Shown one piece after another: positions 45,701 through 54,905 of a stretch of 64,000 nt of DNA (within the stretch, counting starts at the first letter, position 1; every line of letters begins with the position of its first letter). The notes under the pieces were generated by a model that was given only the letters and a program-made list of their open reading frames with translations, ran no database searches and was not told where the DNA came from. The position numbers and the translations under genes are program-made. This stretch comes from Plasmodium coatneyi (Eukaryota > Apicomplexa > Aconoidasida > Haemosporida > Plasmodiidae): NCBI RefSeq assembly GCF_001680005.1, contig NC_033564.1:434001-498000 (forward strand), read 5' to 3'.

Positions 45701-46549
45701 AATAAAACGGAAAATTACTACTTTGACTTTTGCAAAAATAACTGGGAAGAAGTTCCACAAGGGGGTCAACCGAACAAGGGTACTCACATGAAGCAGAAGC
45801 TCAATGGTAATTCGTATACAAATAGAGGGGGAGCTGTCTGCTTTAATGGGGACAGTCACAATAGCAGTGCAGTTATGGACGTCCACCATACGGATGAAGC
45901 TAAACAGGAGATAGTTAATCTATGCCACCACAACAGCAGCACCGATGATGAGAGCAACGCGCGTTCGATGCAGAACGGACGTTGTGATGATGAGAAGAAG
46001 ACCCATGAGGAAACACACAAAGATAATAACCACCAAAAACGAAATTTTAACGCAGAAAGGGAAATCACAAAAGGGGTCGTTTTAGACAAAAAAAATGAAG
46101 AAATGAATGGCGACCAACCGAAGAGTAATAGTAAATATTTTTTTATAAAAAACTCCATTTCTAATTTAAAAAATATAAAAAGAAAAATGCATGAAGTGAA
46201 GCAAAAAATAGAAAGGGACAAATGTGAGGTCAGTAATAAGGAAAAAAACGACTCCTACAACTTCTCTGGCAAAGTAGAAAATATTAGCCTGAAAAGAAAA
46301 ATGATATTCTTTGAAAATGAGCAGAATAGACAAAAGTGCAGGAAACTGAATGACCAGAAGTACTACGCGAAGGAGTGCCGCGCCAACGACACCAAAAGGC
46401 TGACCAGGTATGTCAACAAGCTAATGAAGAAGAAGGCCATTTTTATTCTCCTGTTTTTAAAAAGGGCAATTGAAAAAATATTTGATGATGACAGGAGTAG
46501 GCAGGAAACTTTGCTCACCGAGCTGAAAAATGCGGCGGCTTTTTTTTGA
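39725..46549 (+). CDS. BUB1: BUB1-like spindle-checkpoint protein kinase
   Basis: A 2274-residue single-exon kinase. The kinase domain begins near residue 1325 with a glycine-loop-like QGKGLNGATYKC and the VAIK-type lysine in YACKIQQR. The catalytic loop is LHGDVKIDN (about 1574), with HGD in place of HRD exactly as in BUB1, and FLIDIGRGID replaces DFG as in BUB1's LIDLGQSID. The following CDCYNFLSDAIFTYHIDFIGI matches BUB1's MLSNKPWNYQIDYFGV, and DFWEVFFHLLLNFCNV its MWNEFFHVMLNI. Large inserts interrupt the domain: about 90 residues near 1400-1510 with EHKD repeats, about 110 between HGD and DIG, and more after 1770. The first 450 residues are helical and could hold a divergent TPR (BUB1/MAD3 region I), which I cannot confirm. 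Residues about 950-1080 are extremely Lys/Arg-rich and probably nuclear-localising. BUB1 phosphorylates histone H2A at kinetochores. Confidence 0.83.
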   Translation: MFKKDIQEFYIKNHIENIYLVKRHHEDGNVEEKKSSVLYKNIDEFVRVLIQIRKYDKEFKKIYVKKDGSDVPATLQEYLDFYVGQFGHKFHSFILEYKNSLIKDDPKNHYIVKKLTKNDIEKVAKNSYARVMFMYDSAKYLLYYIKKCIEKFTEINESSVKLLMSYLRVSVNPLNLIAHVYLNGYRYRGVPSLDEANKKDIPNGVSQIGPNEQWKKMSPLKGNPVVDFPPKDHFFCNELCQFVCAYGEYIIKHTISSSYAELLNTHEIIMSKLSIYESAKRHIRRHIMKKICSYAHFKKYNPSAQFDQDTIFSAYEEDVIKFQKIFKRFTQVGSGYKNVSMSNRDCSYIYELVLAVYLVKKCLLHLNENIDAVLQVALYTLYSSSKVIIIYLYFNLPRNMAHYFLNVYLLFFKNKKKNSEGQSQANKTAHIMNRMRWTYRNVLQYVVKREKGCREGEEPTQEGIPPEEAPYEVTPLGGQIKMSEKKRYRKILNLLYFQMDSYDKKWANQENKKEVKKFVRLHKNGSVIQLKYNYEVHLRKKKKFKKKTLAEEDPTKTVNGNQPVTHQNGTVSYPKKRANFIHPDKIEYMKRYAPLYRTKCRGKNAHRNRAIHVQTNTVNYSIHNRVIYNYRDGDTYDGKEKKNHKEGEVPFYRSSNSSEKSVIGKLFNCVLGNLRKAKQLCPRITHKIDAIESFDDYEDSHCSGPSEEVSKVDESITCPVRTILNEHEKGGETPDSCYLSRNGSIESDAKMKCEVLSERTLDKNKSDVNSVETVNSKEMNLEGEQVSEGVGSEDGGTPHKEVDHTVKGHENDIAYAQLDASVGDTHSSVEKSSEESSDERSQKQKPNEEDQSGEIPPPEEIQKEVEKVEFGEKVDESPRDAFKTEGHTEKDTFDKESPEGEEQNDNSRGICSPKNITHVIMQLRERKKRITEGKYKKFFSDDSGTTDVSSDDYKPYMTRKGKQQRKRRKAVAKGKKKTNGKTSKKTKGKEKSNKRTKEKKKEGRFRKRETEQAPKTRSSKTKKRKRSQLTDEETVKRKKGKSNHSSSYHSKRKKRLKGKEKSCTAESVTRNHSRGRKTAIATNGEQLPGEHKHGSEKESHMNKSKPPTADDTAIPGSARKLIFNVSLDGSEGGDECTPCKYEFGRITNWGSNITKGKTPICGDDEGGFLLSEDNPQWKEVDESLSVAGTHGKKHKTDEPADKRLDELLKVHTDMPQFDLPFMCTREVYINERVCDVGKYTEERLKLIVIHLFNYYIIGGVFLIDPYNSAQKERYKNFTNIQENINDIEHTKIFKYSSHELPVGNIRRNVKVSLLGGRTSKRVMIFLNRQGKGLNGATYKCTINGALYACKIQQRLYLAKKEIFFSYILKTRKMLKQRKYSGQHKRSVTMGGNATEVRSECSRQESAISSNGEVFFEVYAKGNLYMFPDELHYKVHKGEGNSDKGTRKRERLRWGVRRRGNRGEKRGDKHNTEGRSDEQSGEQSEEKGEHKDEHKDEHKGEHNSEHKSEGQSEKHSSERGTSLLIMGTQKHVTSLNELINTFIKKGHQAINEELVLFIVYHLIVALLQLHVLDVLHGDVKIDNILVSKDEDLLQRMERNGENNPGEMKGEQIRKSRPNRRKGNSDSSVHGGSSRSSSGSRTVRGGSSGGNPSNPNHRSSSGVRRTYNSSNPYLSENMLNAKLASNPNSFLRNKFPLNVFLIDIGRGIDVKNFRNYLFYGEKNCDCYNFLSDAIFTYHIDFIGIAQVASCLLFYKHFGSIKYKYDESIMDQNYTTINKLNLTYMTHNNNFTKNSNTAVRRRKMDNPPKGKSKSRCKEIENFIKVKERAYTEDEEKQMIGCTDESACQEGEKPAGKTSHLARNDPLPVEPLQRSLNCEGSKQPANRSTLQESNHFIDYSNNIPMDERYRKKVDGYIDQMRKNNENYYIEREEEIKIKNFSVRLLSKRKKYIDFWEVFFHLLLNFCNVYELSSINYNSREVGTNFEKANLFHHKVMNKTENYYFDFCKNNWEEVPQGGQPNKGTHMKQKLNGNSYTNRGGAVCFNGDSHNSSAVMDVHHTDEAKQEIVNLCHHNSSTDDESNARSMQNGRCDDEKKTHEETHKDNNHQKRNFNAEREITKGVVLDKKNEEMNGDQPKSNSKYFFIKNSISNLKNIKRKMHEVKQKIERDKCEVSNKEKNDSYNFSGKVENISLKRKMIFFENEQNRQKCRKLNDQKYYAKECRANDTKRLTRYVNKLMKKKAIFILLFLKRAIEKIFDDDRSRQETLLTELKNAAAFF
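44186..44245 (+). repeat. Five 12-base repeats inside the BUB1-like kinase domain
   Basis: Units of the form GAACACAAAGAC encode EHKD, EHKD, EHKG, EHNS, EHKS. The first two are identical and later copies diverge. They form a charged insert within the kinase fold. Confidence 0.9.
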
Positions 46550-47746
46550 GCCACGTAAGGGTCGTTTAACTGGTCTTGCACGTCCTGTGTTGGCTGCATT
46601 TCGCCAAAGGGTGACCTAAATATATGCCTCGTCTCACCTGTTGTGGCGTTATGCTATATATACTTATCTAAGCGATCCCCTGCGTGAAAGCAAAGCATAT
46701 TCCTATAGGTTTGTACATGCACAGAAGGTACATATGTGCATACTTGCCACATGCATGTGCATGTGAATACCGTTTGTGGACTCCCCTCTCTGCCGCCCTT
46801 CCGACGCCTCACGGTGCAACAGCACTTCTCCAGCCCATACACTACCTGTGCTGTGCGCATATCACTTTTTAACAGTCACTTTATCCACTTTGTTTTACCT
46901 TTTACGCTTTATGTTTTTTTATTTTATTATTTTTTTTTTTTTTTAAGCCCACTGAAATTCAATTTATGATGAAATTGCACGGGCACGGCGACCTCCAGGG
47001 CAGATCCATGTTTTTGTTTTTTACGTTGTTATTACTTTCCTTATTTTTTTTTTTTTTTTTCCCATTGTTTCCCCATTTTTCTCCCCTCCTTTTAAACTCC
47101 TTCCCGTTTCCGTTTTCTCGTGTGAGTAAAACGGAAGAGAAGGAGTGCTCCTAGTGGCCCCGACGGTGGCCTAACTTTTGTAGTACGTCCAGCAGTTGCG
47201 TAAGCAATTAACACGGCTTCGCTTTGTAGTACTTCGCCACACGTCGCGTCCGTTTGTTTCGTTTCTCTGCCAAGCTTATAGGCCTTCCTGGGCACACACC
47301 CGTCCCCTTCGCGTGGGAGTGAAATCGTTCCTGGGATCGTTCCTCGTTGTGTTGTTTCTACGAGATAAAACATTTTAGCCAAGCTGGCTGTCCTTCCCGA
47401 GGGGTTGCTGTAGCCACACGGTGTGTATATACACGTATACACTTATTTATATATGTATCTACGTTGGAGCCTCCCGCGCGGCATTGCCCTTCATACCTGC
47501 TTGGCGTTGCCTTATCCCGTAAGGGAACAGCAGGAATGCATCCCGGAAGAGGTTTACAAGGAATGCAGTTACAAATGAGTTAGTTAAGGTAACGGAGGGG
47601 GGGATGCCATAACAGCGTAGTGGTGACAGTAACTTTTTTTTATTCCCCCACTACCTTGGGCCGTTCCCTTTAGAAGCTCAACAGACGGGACCATTCCATG
47701 TGCACGCCACAGATAAATATACGTCTCCCCCTGCAAGGCGCCCAAA
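46550..47746. other. Tandem intergenic region upstream of COQ4
   Basis: T runs near 46929-46944 and 47047-47060. A 116-codon minus-strand frame (47092..47442) is open but has no family similarity. No gene supported. Confidence 0.45.
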
Positions 47747-48814
47747 ATGTATAACTTCGTAAAAATATTTCGCTCAAACTTCATAGACATAAATGCTGCA
47801 AACAAATTTGAAATTTTTTTAAAAACGATACTACGGATTTATAAGACGCCGGCCCGAACGCACCTGCTGGCGCATGCAGCGGACATATCGGCCATATATG
47901 CAGTGAGGCAAATATACAATTATATGAAAAACGATGAAGAGGGAAGGATTGTACTGAAAGAAAAACCGTTGCTAATACGACAGAACATACAATTTAATGA
48001 GTTAAAGAAGCTACCGAAAAATACACTAGGATATAAATATATGGAATTTTTGGAAACGTACAAACTGCATGCACATGACAGAGAAGTATCTCATTTTTTT
48101 ACAGACTTAAATTATTCCTACATTTTAACAAGGTATAGACAGATCCACGATATTGGGCACGTGGTTTATAATTTGAATATATCGATCGAATCCGAAGCAG
48201 CACTGAAGGTAATTGAACTGGTACAAACGAAATTGCCAATAACTGCGCTTGCCATTTTAGTAGCCCCCTTTATGACGCCGCTATATCGTTTTCAATACAT
48301 TTTTCAAGACTCCATTCCTCCGAATTTTCTAACCCCCAACTTTGACTATACATACAATGATGCATACAATTATGTGGACGAGTTATCCATTAAGCAGTAT
48401 GAGTACAATCTGACAGACTACTTTCACGTGGATAAGAGAGACGACAGGAACTTCTACTCGAAAATGTACCAATACTACTTGGACAATATAAATAATTCTT
48501 CCGCCGTTCGAGGGTCCATCATATACGGGTTTGAAAACAAAAGCAATAATGACATTATATATGACCATCCAAATGGGGAGTATATTTTTTTAAAAAATTT
48601 GAAAAAAAAACATCTTCTTTTTCAGTACAAACCAAGGAAAAATTTACTACGTGAGTTGTACCCATGGGCCTACATGGCGGGCGTGTCAACAACGAAACCG
48701 CTGCATTCTATTCATATTGAAAAATGGCTGGACAAGGACATCGACTTGTTCAGGCGCACGTACAATATTACTCCCCTCCCCGATCACTTGAATTTGATGG
48801 CTGGGATAAATTGA
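47747..48814 (+). CDS. COQ4: Ubiquinone biosynthesis protein COQ4
   Basis: COQ4 is required for ubiquinone assembly at the matrix face of the mitochondrial inner membrane. This single-exon frame encodes 355 residues. The family metal-binding signature is intact: RYRQIHDIGHVVYNL near residues 128-142, i.e. HDxxH followed 11 residues later by Glu in ISIESE. LGYKYMEFLETYKL upstream and PWAYMAGVSTTKPLHSI with IEKWLDKDIDLFRRTYNI at the C-terminus match the COQ4 ends (W..RAG...KPL; E....DL..LR..). It is longer than human COQ4 (265) because of an insert of about 80 residues around 190-290, rich in Tyr/Asn/Asp. The N-terminus (MYNFVKIFRSNFIDIN) is weakly amphipathic. Ubiquinone is the electron acceptor of the parasite's dihydroorotate dehydrogenase. 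Confidence 0.94.
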   Translation: MYNFVKIFRSNFIDINAANKFEIFLKTILRIYKTPARTHLLAHAADISAIYAVRQIYNYMKNDEEGRIVLKEKPLLIRQNIQFNELKKLPKNTLGYKYMEFLETYKLHAHDREVSHFFTDLNYSYILTRYRQIHDIGHVVYNLNISIESEAALKVIELVQTKLPITALAILVAPFMTPLYRFQYIFQDSIPPNFLTPNFDYTYNDAYNYVDELSIKQYEYNLTDYFHVDKRDDRNFYSKMYQYYLDNINNSSAVRGSIIYGFENKSNNDIIYDHPNGEYIFLKNLKKKHLLFQYKPRKNLLRELYPWAYMAGVSTTKPLHSIHIEKWLDKDIDLFRRTYNITPLPDHLNLMAGIN

Positions 48815-49046
48815 GAAGATTCAAGGGGAGCACATATGAACGGGTAAAACAAATGGGTCTTCACTCCCTTACGCGGGGTTGCGGTACGTGGATTCACTAT
48901 TTTCTTCTTTTTTTATGTACATTTTTTTTTGTCCCTGCGTGTACTTCAGCACGTGTGTAATGGTGTGCGCACGTACCACGAACTATGCCTTATTTTTTTA
49001 ACCAGCGGGAATAAAACATATGCTTCGTCCTTATTTCCGTGAATGA

Positions 49047-51396
49047 TCAAGTCGGCTGACCCGCTGTTACCCCGGGTGAAGCGTCCCTTTTTACGTTCCT
49101 CCTGTTTAACTTAAACGTGGACGACATCCAGCTCTTCAGTTTGTTCATTTCGACTCGTTCCATTTTCATGTTCACTCGTTTTTTGAGTCGCCTGTAAGGG
49201 AAGGAAAACGAGAGGGAATTATAATAGACTGCCATTCTGAACAGCAACGGCAACATTGCGTGCGTTTATCAAGGCAACACCCCTCTTACAACACAAAAAA
49301 AGAAAAAGAAAATTAACACAAAAGGGCGTTCATGTCCACTCATGGCGAGACGCATACCTGAGCGACTTCTTCGACTGGTATACTCCCCTCCTGCGGTGTG
49401 TAGCCCTCAACCGATTTTCATAATTATTGTACAGAATGTACATGTGCACGTCTGCCCATTTACTCGAATTCTCGCCGGTATTTTTATTCTTGTGTATCAC
49501 GTTGTATATGTCCTCCGGCACAGTCATAATATACCCCCTCTTGCAGTACACATAATTTTGTACAAAAAAATTGATGTCTCCAACATTCTTTTTTAAATTC
49601 AACAAATCGTTTAAAAAAATTAAAACTTTCCCCTTGGTGTTTAACTGCGTGTTTCTCTCTACAATGAAAGTCACATTGGAAAAATCTTTTTTTTTTAAAT
49701 TTTTTTTAAACAGTTTTTTTTTTTGTATATAATATAACGCTGCTGAGAGGAAGGTGTGTCCATATTGCTGATGAATTTTTTGGGCCTCTTCCAGGTGTTT
49801 ACTGTCTTCAATAACGACCTCCTTAATTTCGTCAATCAGAAAAGTGAGGAAATTATCTTTTAGCTCTTTGGCGGGCGGCAGGGGATAGCTCTTAAAATTA
49901 AAAATCGCGTTGATCTCTTCGTACTGCTTGCGCTGCTTTTTGCTGTAAAACAGGATGGATTGGGTCAGCACAACTGGGGGCGTATCTGCGAAGTGACCAC
50001 TTCCAACCACGGGGCTAACCGCAACACCGTGAGTTTCTTTTGGAACCCCCTCGAACAATGCATCCACGTACAAATTAGCATCCTGTTGGAAGGTGTAGTG
50101 TATATGCACATGCGCATCCACGGGGTAAGCCTTCTTTATGCTCATGTCGTCTGTGATTAGGACATATTCCCCCGTCTTGTTGAAGGTCCTCACTATGCTA
50201 TTCTTGTAGTCGACTTTGTGCGAATTCGACACGAACACGCAAGGGATGTACGCATTGACAAATCCATAAAAGGCGTACACGTCACTCTTACTATAATAAA
50301 TTATGATCTTTTTACCTTTGTTCATTTTTAGAAGGTAAAACAGAATTAGGAATTTTTTGTCTTCACTCATGGGGGCGCAAATGCTGAAATGGTCGCAGTT
50401 GTTCTTTCTGCAGTTCCGTAGGTTGACGTAGTGGAGGGGTGTTCCCCATCGTTGGTTAACGCTCTGTGCGGTGGTTTTACCGCGGTTTTGTGTCTTCTTC
50501 CCTGGTGGTAGGTATTTCCCCTGCTCGTCGCCGTGCAAAGCACTCCCATAGTTATGCTGGTTAAACGTCCTACCCCCGTCAAACTTGTCAACCTTGTCAA
50601 TCGGATCAACCGCACATCCATCTCCCCCCGCAAGAACCTCATACTTTACACTGCGAGCATGCTGCAGCAAGTCATTCACGACCCACTGGTCATGAGATTT
50701 ATTTACTAGCAAAAGTTGCAGTGCGTCCCCCCTGTTTTGCTTTTCCTTACAGAGTGTTAAAATCCCTTTCACTGTACAGTCCATTTTTAACTGATACAGT
50801 TCGCCCAGATCATCAATTACAATGAAGTTCACAAGTTCTAGCAAAACGGAAAAATCATAGTTGGGGGGGAAGTTTTCTGCGTTCAAAATTATTATATTGT
50901 AAAGGAAATAATTGCAGCTCACAGTTTGAATATTCCCTTCGTTATTTATTAAGTAGGTGGACACATCTGGAGGTTTTAACTTTATTATAGTTTCGAGCAG
51001 GGCGGACGTTTGTGCCTGTGAAGAGGCCACCATAAGTACGGACTTGTCTGGACATACGAAATTATTCCTTTTTCGTCTCTTCTTTGTCTTATCTTCAAGC
51101 GAACAGGTGTTGTCTGCGTCCCCATTAGACGTTGATACACCCCCTTGTGCATCAACCTTTGCCGCGTTTATTTTGTAAAACGAATAAACCACGTACGATA
51201 CCATGCAGTCAGAGTAGAGCAAACTGACTAAGACGTTATTGCTCCGGTTTAGCAGCTCAATTAAAGCATACTGGTATGTGTACAAATAATGCAAACCCCG
51301 TCTGGGCAAAATGTATCTTATATAGCTATTGCCTATTTTGGTGACTTGCACAATTTCTGTCATATCGTTCCTATCGCATGATTTTTTTTTTTCCAT
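49047..51396 (-). CDS. GUCT-domain protein with degenerate DEAD-box helicase core
   Basis: Exons 49358..51396 and 49047..49191 give 727 residues; splicing (AG|GCGACTC) adds a basic tail. I read the family as DDX21/RH3-like from its end: DSKHLEEAQKIHQQYGHTFL then ALYYIQ matches the linker before GUCT, and about residues 569-632 (NVTFIVERN.. VGDINFF..YIMTVPEDIYNVI) fit a GUCT RNA-binding domain. The helicase core is recognisable but decayed. No AxxGxGKT is seen where motif I should be. Motif II reads VIDDLGELYQL instead of DEAD. The SAT position reads LLLVNKSHDQW. Domain 2 keeps KKIIIYYSKSDV and YVLITDDM but lacks the HRxGRxxR arginines. ATPase activity is therefore doubtful. A further frame directly upstream (to 51691) may be its true N-terminus, separated by an 11-A run. 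Confidence 0.75.
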
Positions 51397-51691
51397 TCTG
51401 TGTGTGCGTTATTTTGTTGAGGTAAAAATTGTTGCTACTTTGGGGACTTGTTCGGTTGGCTGGTTTCCCCCCTTTCTGCTTCCCACGATGATCATTCTTA
51501 AACTCGTTCGAAGTTTTACATGACGAGATGACAAATTTCTTCTTTTCACTTTTGTTGTATTTCCCGACGATGGAGCTGTAGGCTTGACCCCCTGTTTTTA
51601 TTTTACCACTTTCATGGGATGCGCATGTTTGAAAAAATAATTTTAACTGCTCATTCGCATGGCGATAGGAGAATACCCTTCGGAGGAGCAT
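51371..51691 (-). other. Open frame upstream of the GUCT protein, possible N-terminus
   Basis: A 106-codon frame starting MLLRRVFSYRHANEQL overlaps the start of the GUCT gene by 26 bases in another frame. The two frames meet at an 11-base A run (51382-51392). With one A fewer they would be continuous. The sequence is basic and Ser/Asn/Lys-rich like a Plasmodium leader (KFVISSCKTSNEFKNDHRGK), and its first 20 residues could act as a mitochondrial or other organellar presequence. Random frames of this size do occur in these gaps, so this is tentative. Confidence 0.4.
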
Positions 51692-52388
51692 GTTAGGACG
51701 GGAGTAGCTGCGGGGGAGGGGTGCACGTGGTTCCCCCGCTATTCGGCTTGCGTCCTTATACGGATACGTTTACTGTCACTTTATGGAAAGCACCGTCACT
51801 TGTTGGGTAAATGCTCCTGCAGTAATGTATACGTATACACATATATATGTATGTAATTACTACCCTGTACACAGCCTTTCTTCTTTGCAGTGACGCCTTC
51901 ATAGACATAACCCATTCGGTAGTGCAGCACGGGGAGTCACACCGTCTTGCGTGCGTCCCTCGCTGCCATCCTCCCTTTCAGCTAAACTGCTGCCTAATGT
52001 GGTTTCCCAGAGTGAGCTAACTTAAGCGTCCGTTTTGATTTTTTTCGTCTCATGCTGAAGGACGTCATCTCCCGCTAAGCAAACGCAATAGTGTTGTTTC
52101 TTTTGCGTACATAAATGCATTTTTATTTTATTATTATTATTTTTAATTTTAAAATCGCAGCGGTCGTGAATCCCCTTTTGAAGATCTACACAACGGCGCG
52201 CAAAAAGAGTGAGACTCCTTCCTGCTTTTATTTTTGGCCTCAAATGGGGTTCTTCCTCTTCGCTCCAAAAAGGGACAAATCAAATAAAGCAAGTGGAAAA
52301 AAAAAAATGGCACAACTTTTAACAGGCACCTTGTATGGTATTTTCACATTATAGTAGTTTGTTGTTTCCTTCTGCTTCGTTCTCATTT

Positions 52389-52425
<37 letters not shown>

Positions 52426-52998
52426 CACTGCGTCAGCGCTCCCACTTGTCCTCTTAGCGATACATCAATTTTCCCCCTTTTTTTCCCCCCACTTTGACGT
52501 TCATACAAAAGCGCCTCGAAAAAATCACCGATTTTATATTTTGGTATCAACTGAAGCAGAGGCGTATTGTAAGGACAATCCCGCATTTTAGCAACGACCT
52601 AGCCCATATCGCACATTTCGAGTGATCGCGCTGGCGTCGTTTACTTGGGCATCCACATTGCAGATTCAGCAACAGTCGGAAAACTTCCCCTTTAGTTCCA
52701 ACGGAACGTGTTAGGAGTCTTCCAATTGGAGACGTATCATATACATGTGCTTAGGTGAGTTCCACAATGGGAAGGAGCACCGGAAATGTTGTCCCCCACT
52801 GGCGTGTGCTCCAATGTGTACAGGTGTAAATGGCTACATGCCACTTCTCAAGGGGGCAGAGTTCACCCATAATGCCTACAAATGGGTAAGCATACAAATG
52901 TGCAAGCCTACATTCGAGTAATTTCCCCCCCTCCCGTAGGTATAAAGCATATGTACACCCACCGGTAACCACCCCACCATATAAAGCAGACTGGCCAA
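51692..52998. other. Divergent intergenic region
   Basis: About 1.3 kb between the GUCT gene and the OB-fold gene. It holds a T run of about 33 bases (52390-52422) and, around 52121-52150, an AT-rich tract. No gene supported. Confidence 0.5.
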
Positions 52999-53571
52999 AT
53001 GACAAACCTGAACGTCGAGAGCGGCTACTTCAATGATGAGCTGAAAGAGGAAGTCGACGAGGCGAATTTCATGTATACCAATATCAGTATGCTAATAAGA
53101 GCACACAGGAAAGACAGAAATAAACTGACCCTCCAGAATAAAAAATTAAACCTCATTAAAATAGTAGGCTTCGTATTAGCCATAGAGGAGAAAAAAGAAT
53201 TCATAGTCTACACAATTGACGACACCACAGGGTATATCAAGGCAAAGTTGCTTTTAATATATTCCTACTCTGCAGGTAACGATAAAAACGAAGAAATAAA
53301 AATAGACGACATGGTACAGATTTTTGGTATCTGCAATACAGTGAGCATTAATGAAGACCTAACCATTTCCATAAGTACAATCAACAAGGTGAATTCACTC
53401 ACCCATTTGTGTCACCACCACTTGTTGGTTTTTCATAACTATTTAAAATTTCTGGAGATGCAGAAAAAAAACCTCATGTTGGAAGACGAGCGGGCAAAAA
53501 ACGAGGAGGAGGAAATTGCCTCCCAAGTGCCCACCAACGACAATCCGTTTTTTAACTCCTTCTTTTACTAA
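52999..53571 (+). CDS. OB-fold nucleic-acid-binding protein (RPA32/STN1 type)
   Basis: Single exon, 190 residues. Residues about 48-130 form one OB fold: LNLIKIVGFVLAIEEKK (strand 1), FIVYTIDDTTGYIKAKLLL (strands 2-3, where RPA32 has YKIDDMTAAPMDV and STN1 has VDDGTGxI), IKIDDMVQIFGIC (strand 4) and LTISISTINKVNSLTHL (strand 5), followed by a long helix HHHLLVFHNYLKFLEMQKKN. The helix after strand 5 is the trimerisation or partner-binding element of RPA32/STN1 proteins. There is no winged-helix C-terminus; it ends in an acidic tail with NPFFNSFFY. The GTGYI-like TTGYI and absence of a Ser-rich RPA32 N-terminus lean towards STN1, but I cannot separate the two by eye. It should act on single-stranded DNA at replication forks or telomeres. 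Confidence 0.7.
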   Translation: MTNLNVESGYFNDELKEEVDEANFMYTNISMLIRAHRKDRNKLTLQNKKLNLIKIVGFVLAIEEKKEFIVYTIDDTTGYIKAKLLLIYSYSAGNDKNEEIKIDDMVQIFGICNTVSINEDLTISISTINKVNSLTHLCHHHLLVFHNYLKFLEMQKKNLMLEDERAKNEEEEIASQVPTNDNPFFNSFFY

Positions 53572-54905
53572 GTCGGTGCAGTGTAACACGCACGTTACGT
53601 TTTTACCCCTTTACTGAGCATACAACTTATGTTCCACACCTTTGTAGGGTGTTCCCTGTAGGTCTACACACGTATATACATTCCTAACCTACCACCACAT
53701 CCATGCCAATACCTCGTATGCGCAAATCTTTATAATAACATTTTGGACAAACTAAGCAATCTATTATGCCACCCCCTTTTCGTGTATTTTATGCATATTT
53801 GTTCCTTTCTTTAATTTGCTCACAAACAGAAAAGTTATTGTGTCATATTAACCCATCCAGTTAGCCACATTTTTGCTAGAAGTAAAAATGGTGAAACGAT
53901 TATATGTTCTCCACAAAGCGTATGCCCTGTGCGGGTGTTTTTAAATGCACCAACAGTTCTCCTCTTAAAGGGGGCAACACATATCTGGGCGCAATCCATC
54001 TCTGTATTATTTCGAAGCGTTCCAAAAACTTTTATCAGTTAACTTCTTCTTCATTTACACGCATGTGTAGGTATCCGTCCAGGGGAATAATCACCCACTT
54101 GCTGTTACCCATCTGAGTAGTACACTTACATAAACGTGAAACAACCAAAGGGGGTGTATACATTTTGTACGTGAACTGAAGAACAACTTCCGTCCGCACT
54201 TCCTTATTAGGCGAAATTGTATAGCCTATATTATCAGCCTATTTTATTCCCCCACGTGGGTAATGCCGTTATATACTTCATCTTAATGGGCCAACATATG
54301 TACGCAAATGGCACAAAACTGATACGCAAGATTGTTCCCCGAGAGGCAGAAAAACGCTTTTTCCACCTGTGTACGTTGCCGTGTTTATATTTGGACCATT
54401 TTGCCCCTCCACGGGGACACACGGCAGACCAACTCGGCAAGCCCGCATCACGGAGTATTTTCAATATAGTAAAAATTGGTGCATTTGTCGGGAAGGCGTT
54501 CTTACACCTTTCCGCCTTTTCCATACGTGCACTAAAAATGTTAAAAAAAGGCAAATAATTTTGTTGCCACTTTGGTAACAACGTTTTAGCGGTATCATAC
54601 GGTCGTTCGCGCTTGTGCATATGTAGATCTGTGTGCCCCCATTTCTGCGTACATATTTTTGTGTACACAAATTTGCATACATGCAGAGCGCTGTGTGGAG
54701 GCTTCCACTGCTTCTTTTACCTCTTTGACAGGCGCAAGATTGACGCGTTTCACGCGTTTAATATGCCTCCTGCGAAGGACACCCTTTCGCAGTTTCGTCC
54801 CTACGTGGGCGATTTAGGTTAGTTCCATTGTGGAGTTAAACGCCCAGGTAACCTTTTGCCGATTAGTTTGTTTAGTTATACAGTCCAGCCGCCACTCCCC
54901 CGAAG
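53572..54905. other. Tandem intergenic region upstream of the RTRAF gene
   Basis: About 1.3 kb without long homopolymers, unlike most gaps here. Frames of 113 (+) and 144 (-) codons overlap at 54217..54668; neither shows similarity. No gene supported. Confidence 0.4.

Noticed and set aside
47092..47442. 116-codon minus-strand frame between BUB1 and COQ4
   Set aside because: No similarity, no splice partners, and composition unlike neighbouring genes.
54234..54668. 144-codon minus-strand frame
   Set aside because: Overlaps an open plus-strand frame, shows no family similarity, and lies in a region lacking stops in several frames because of moderate GC.
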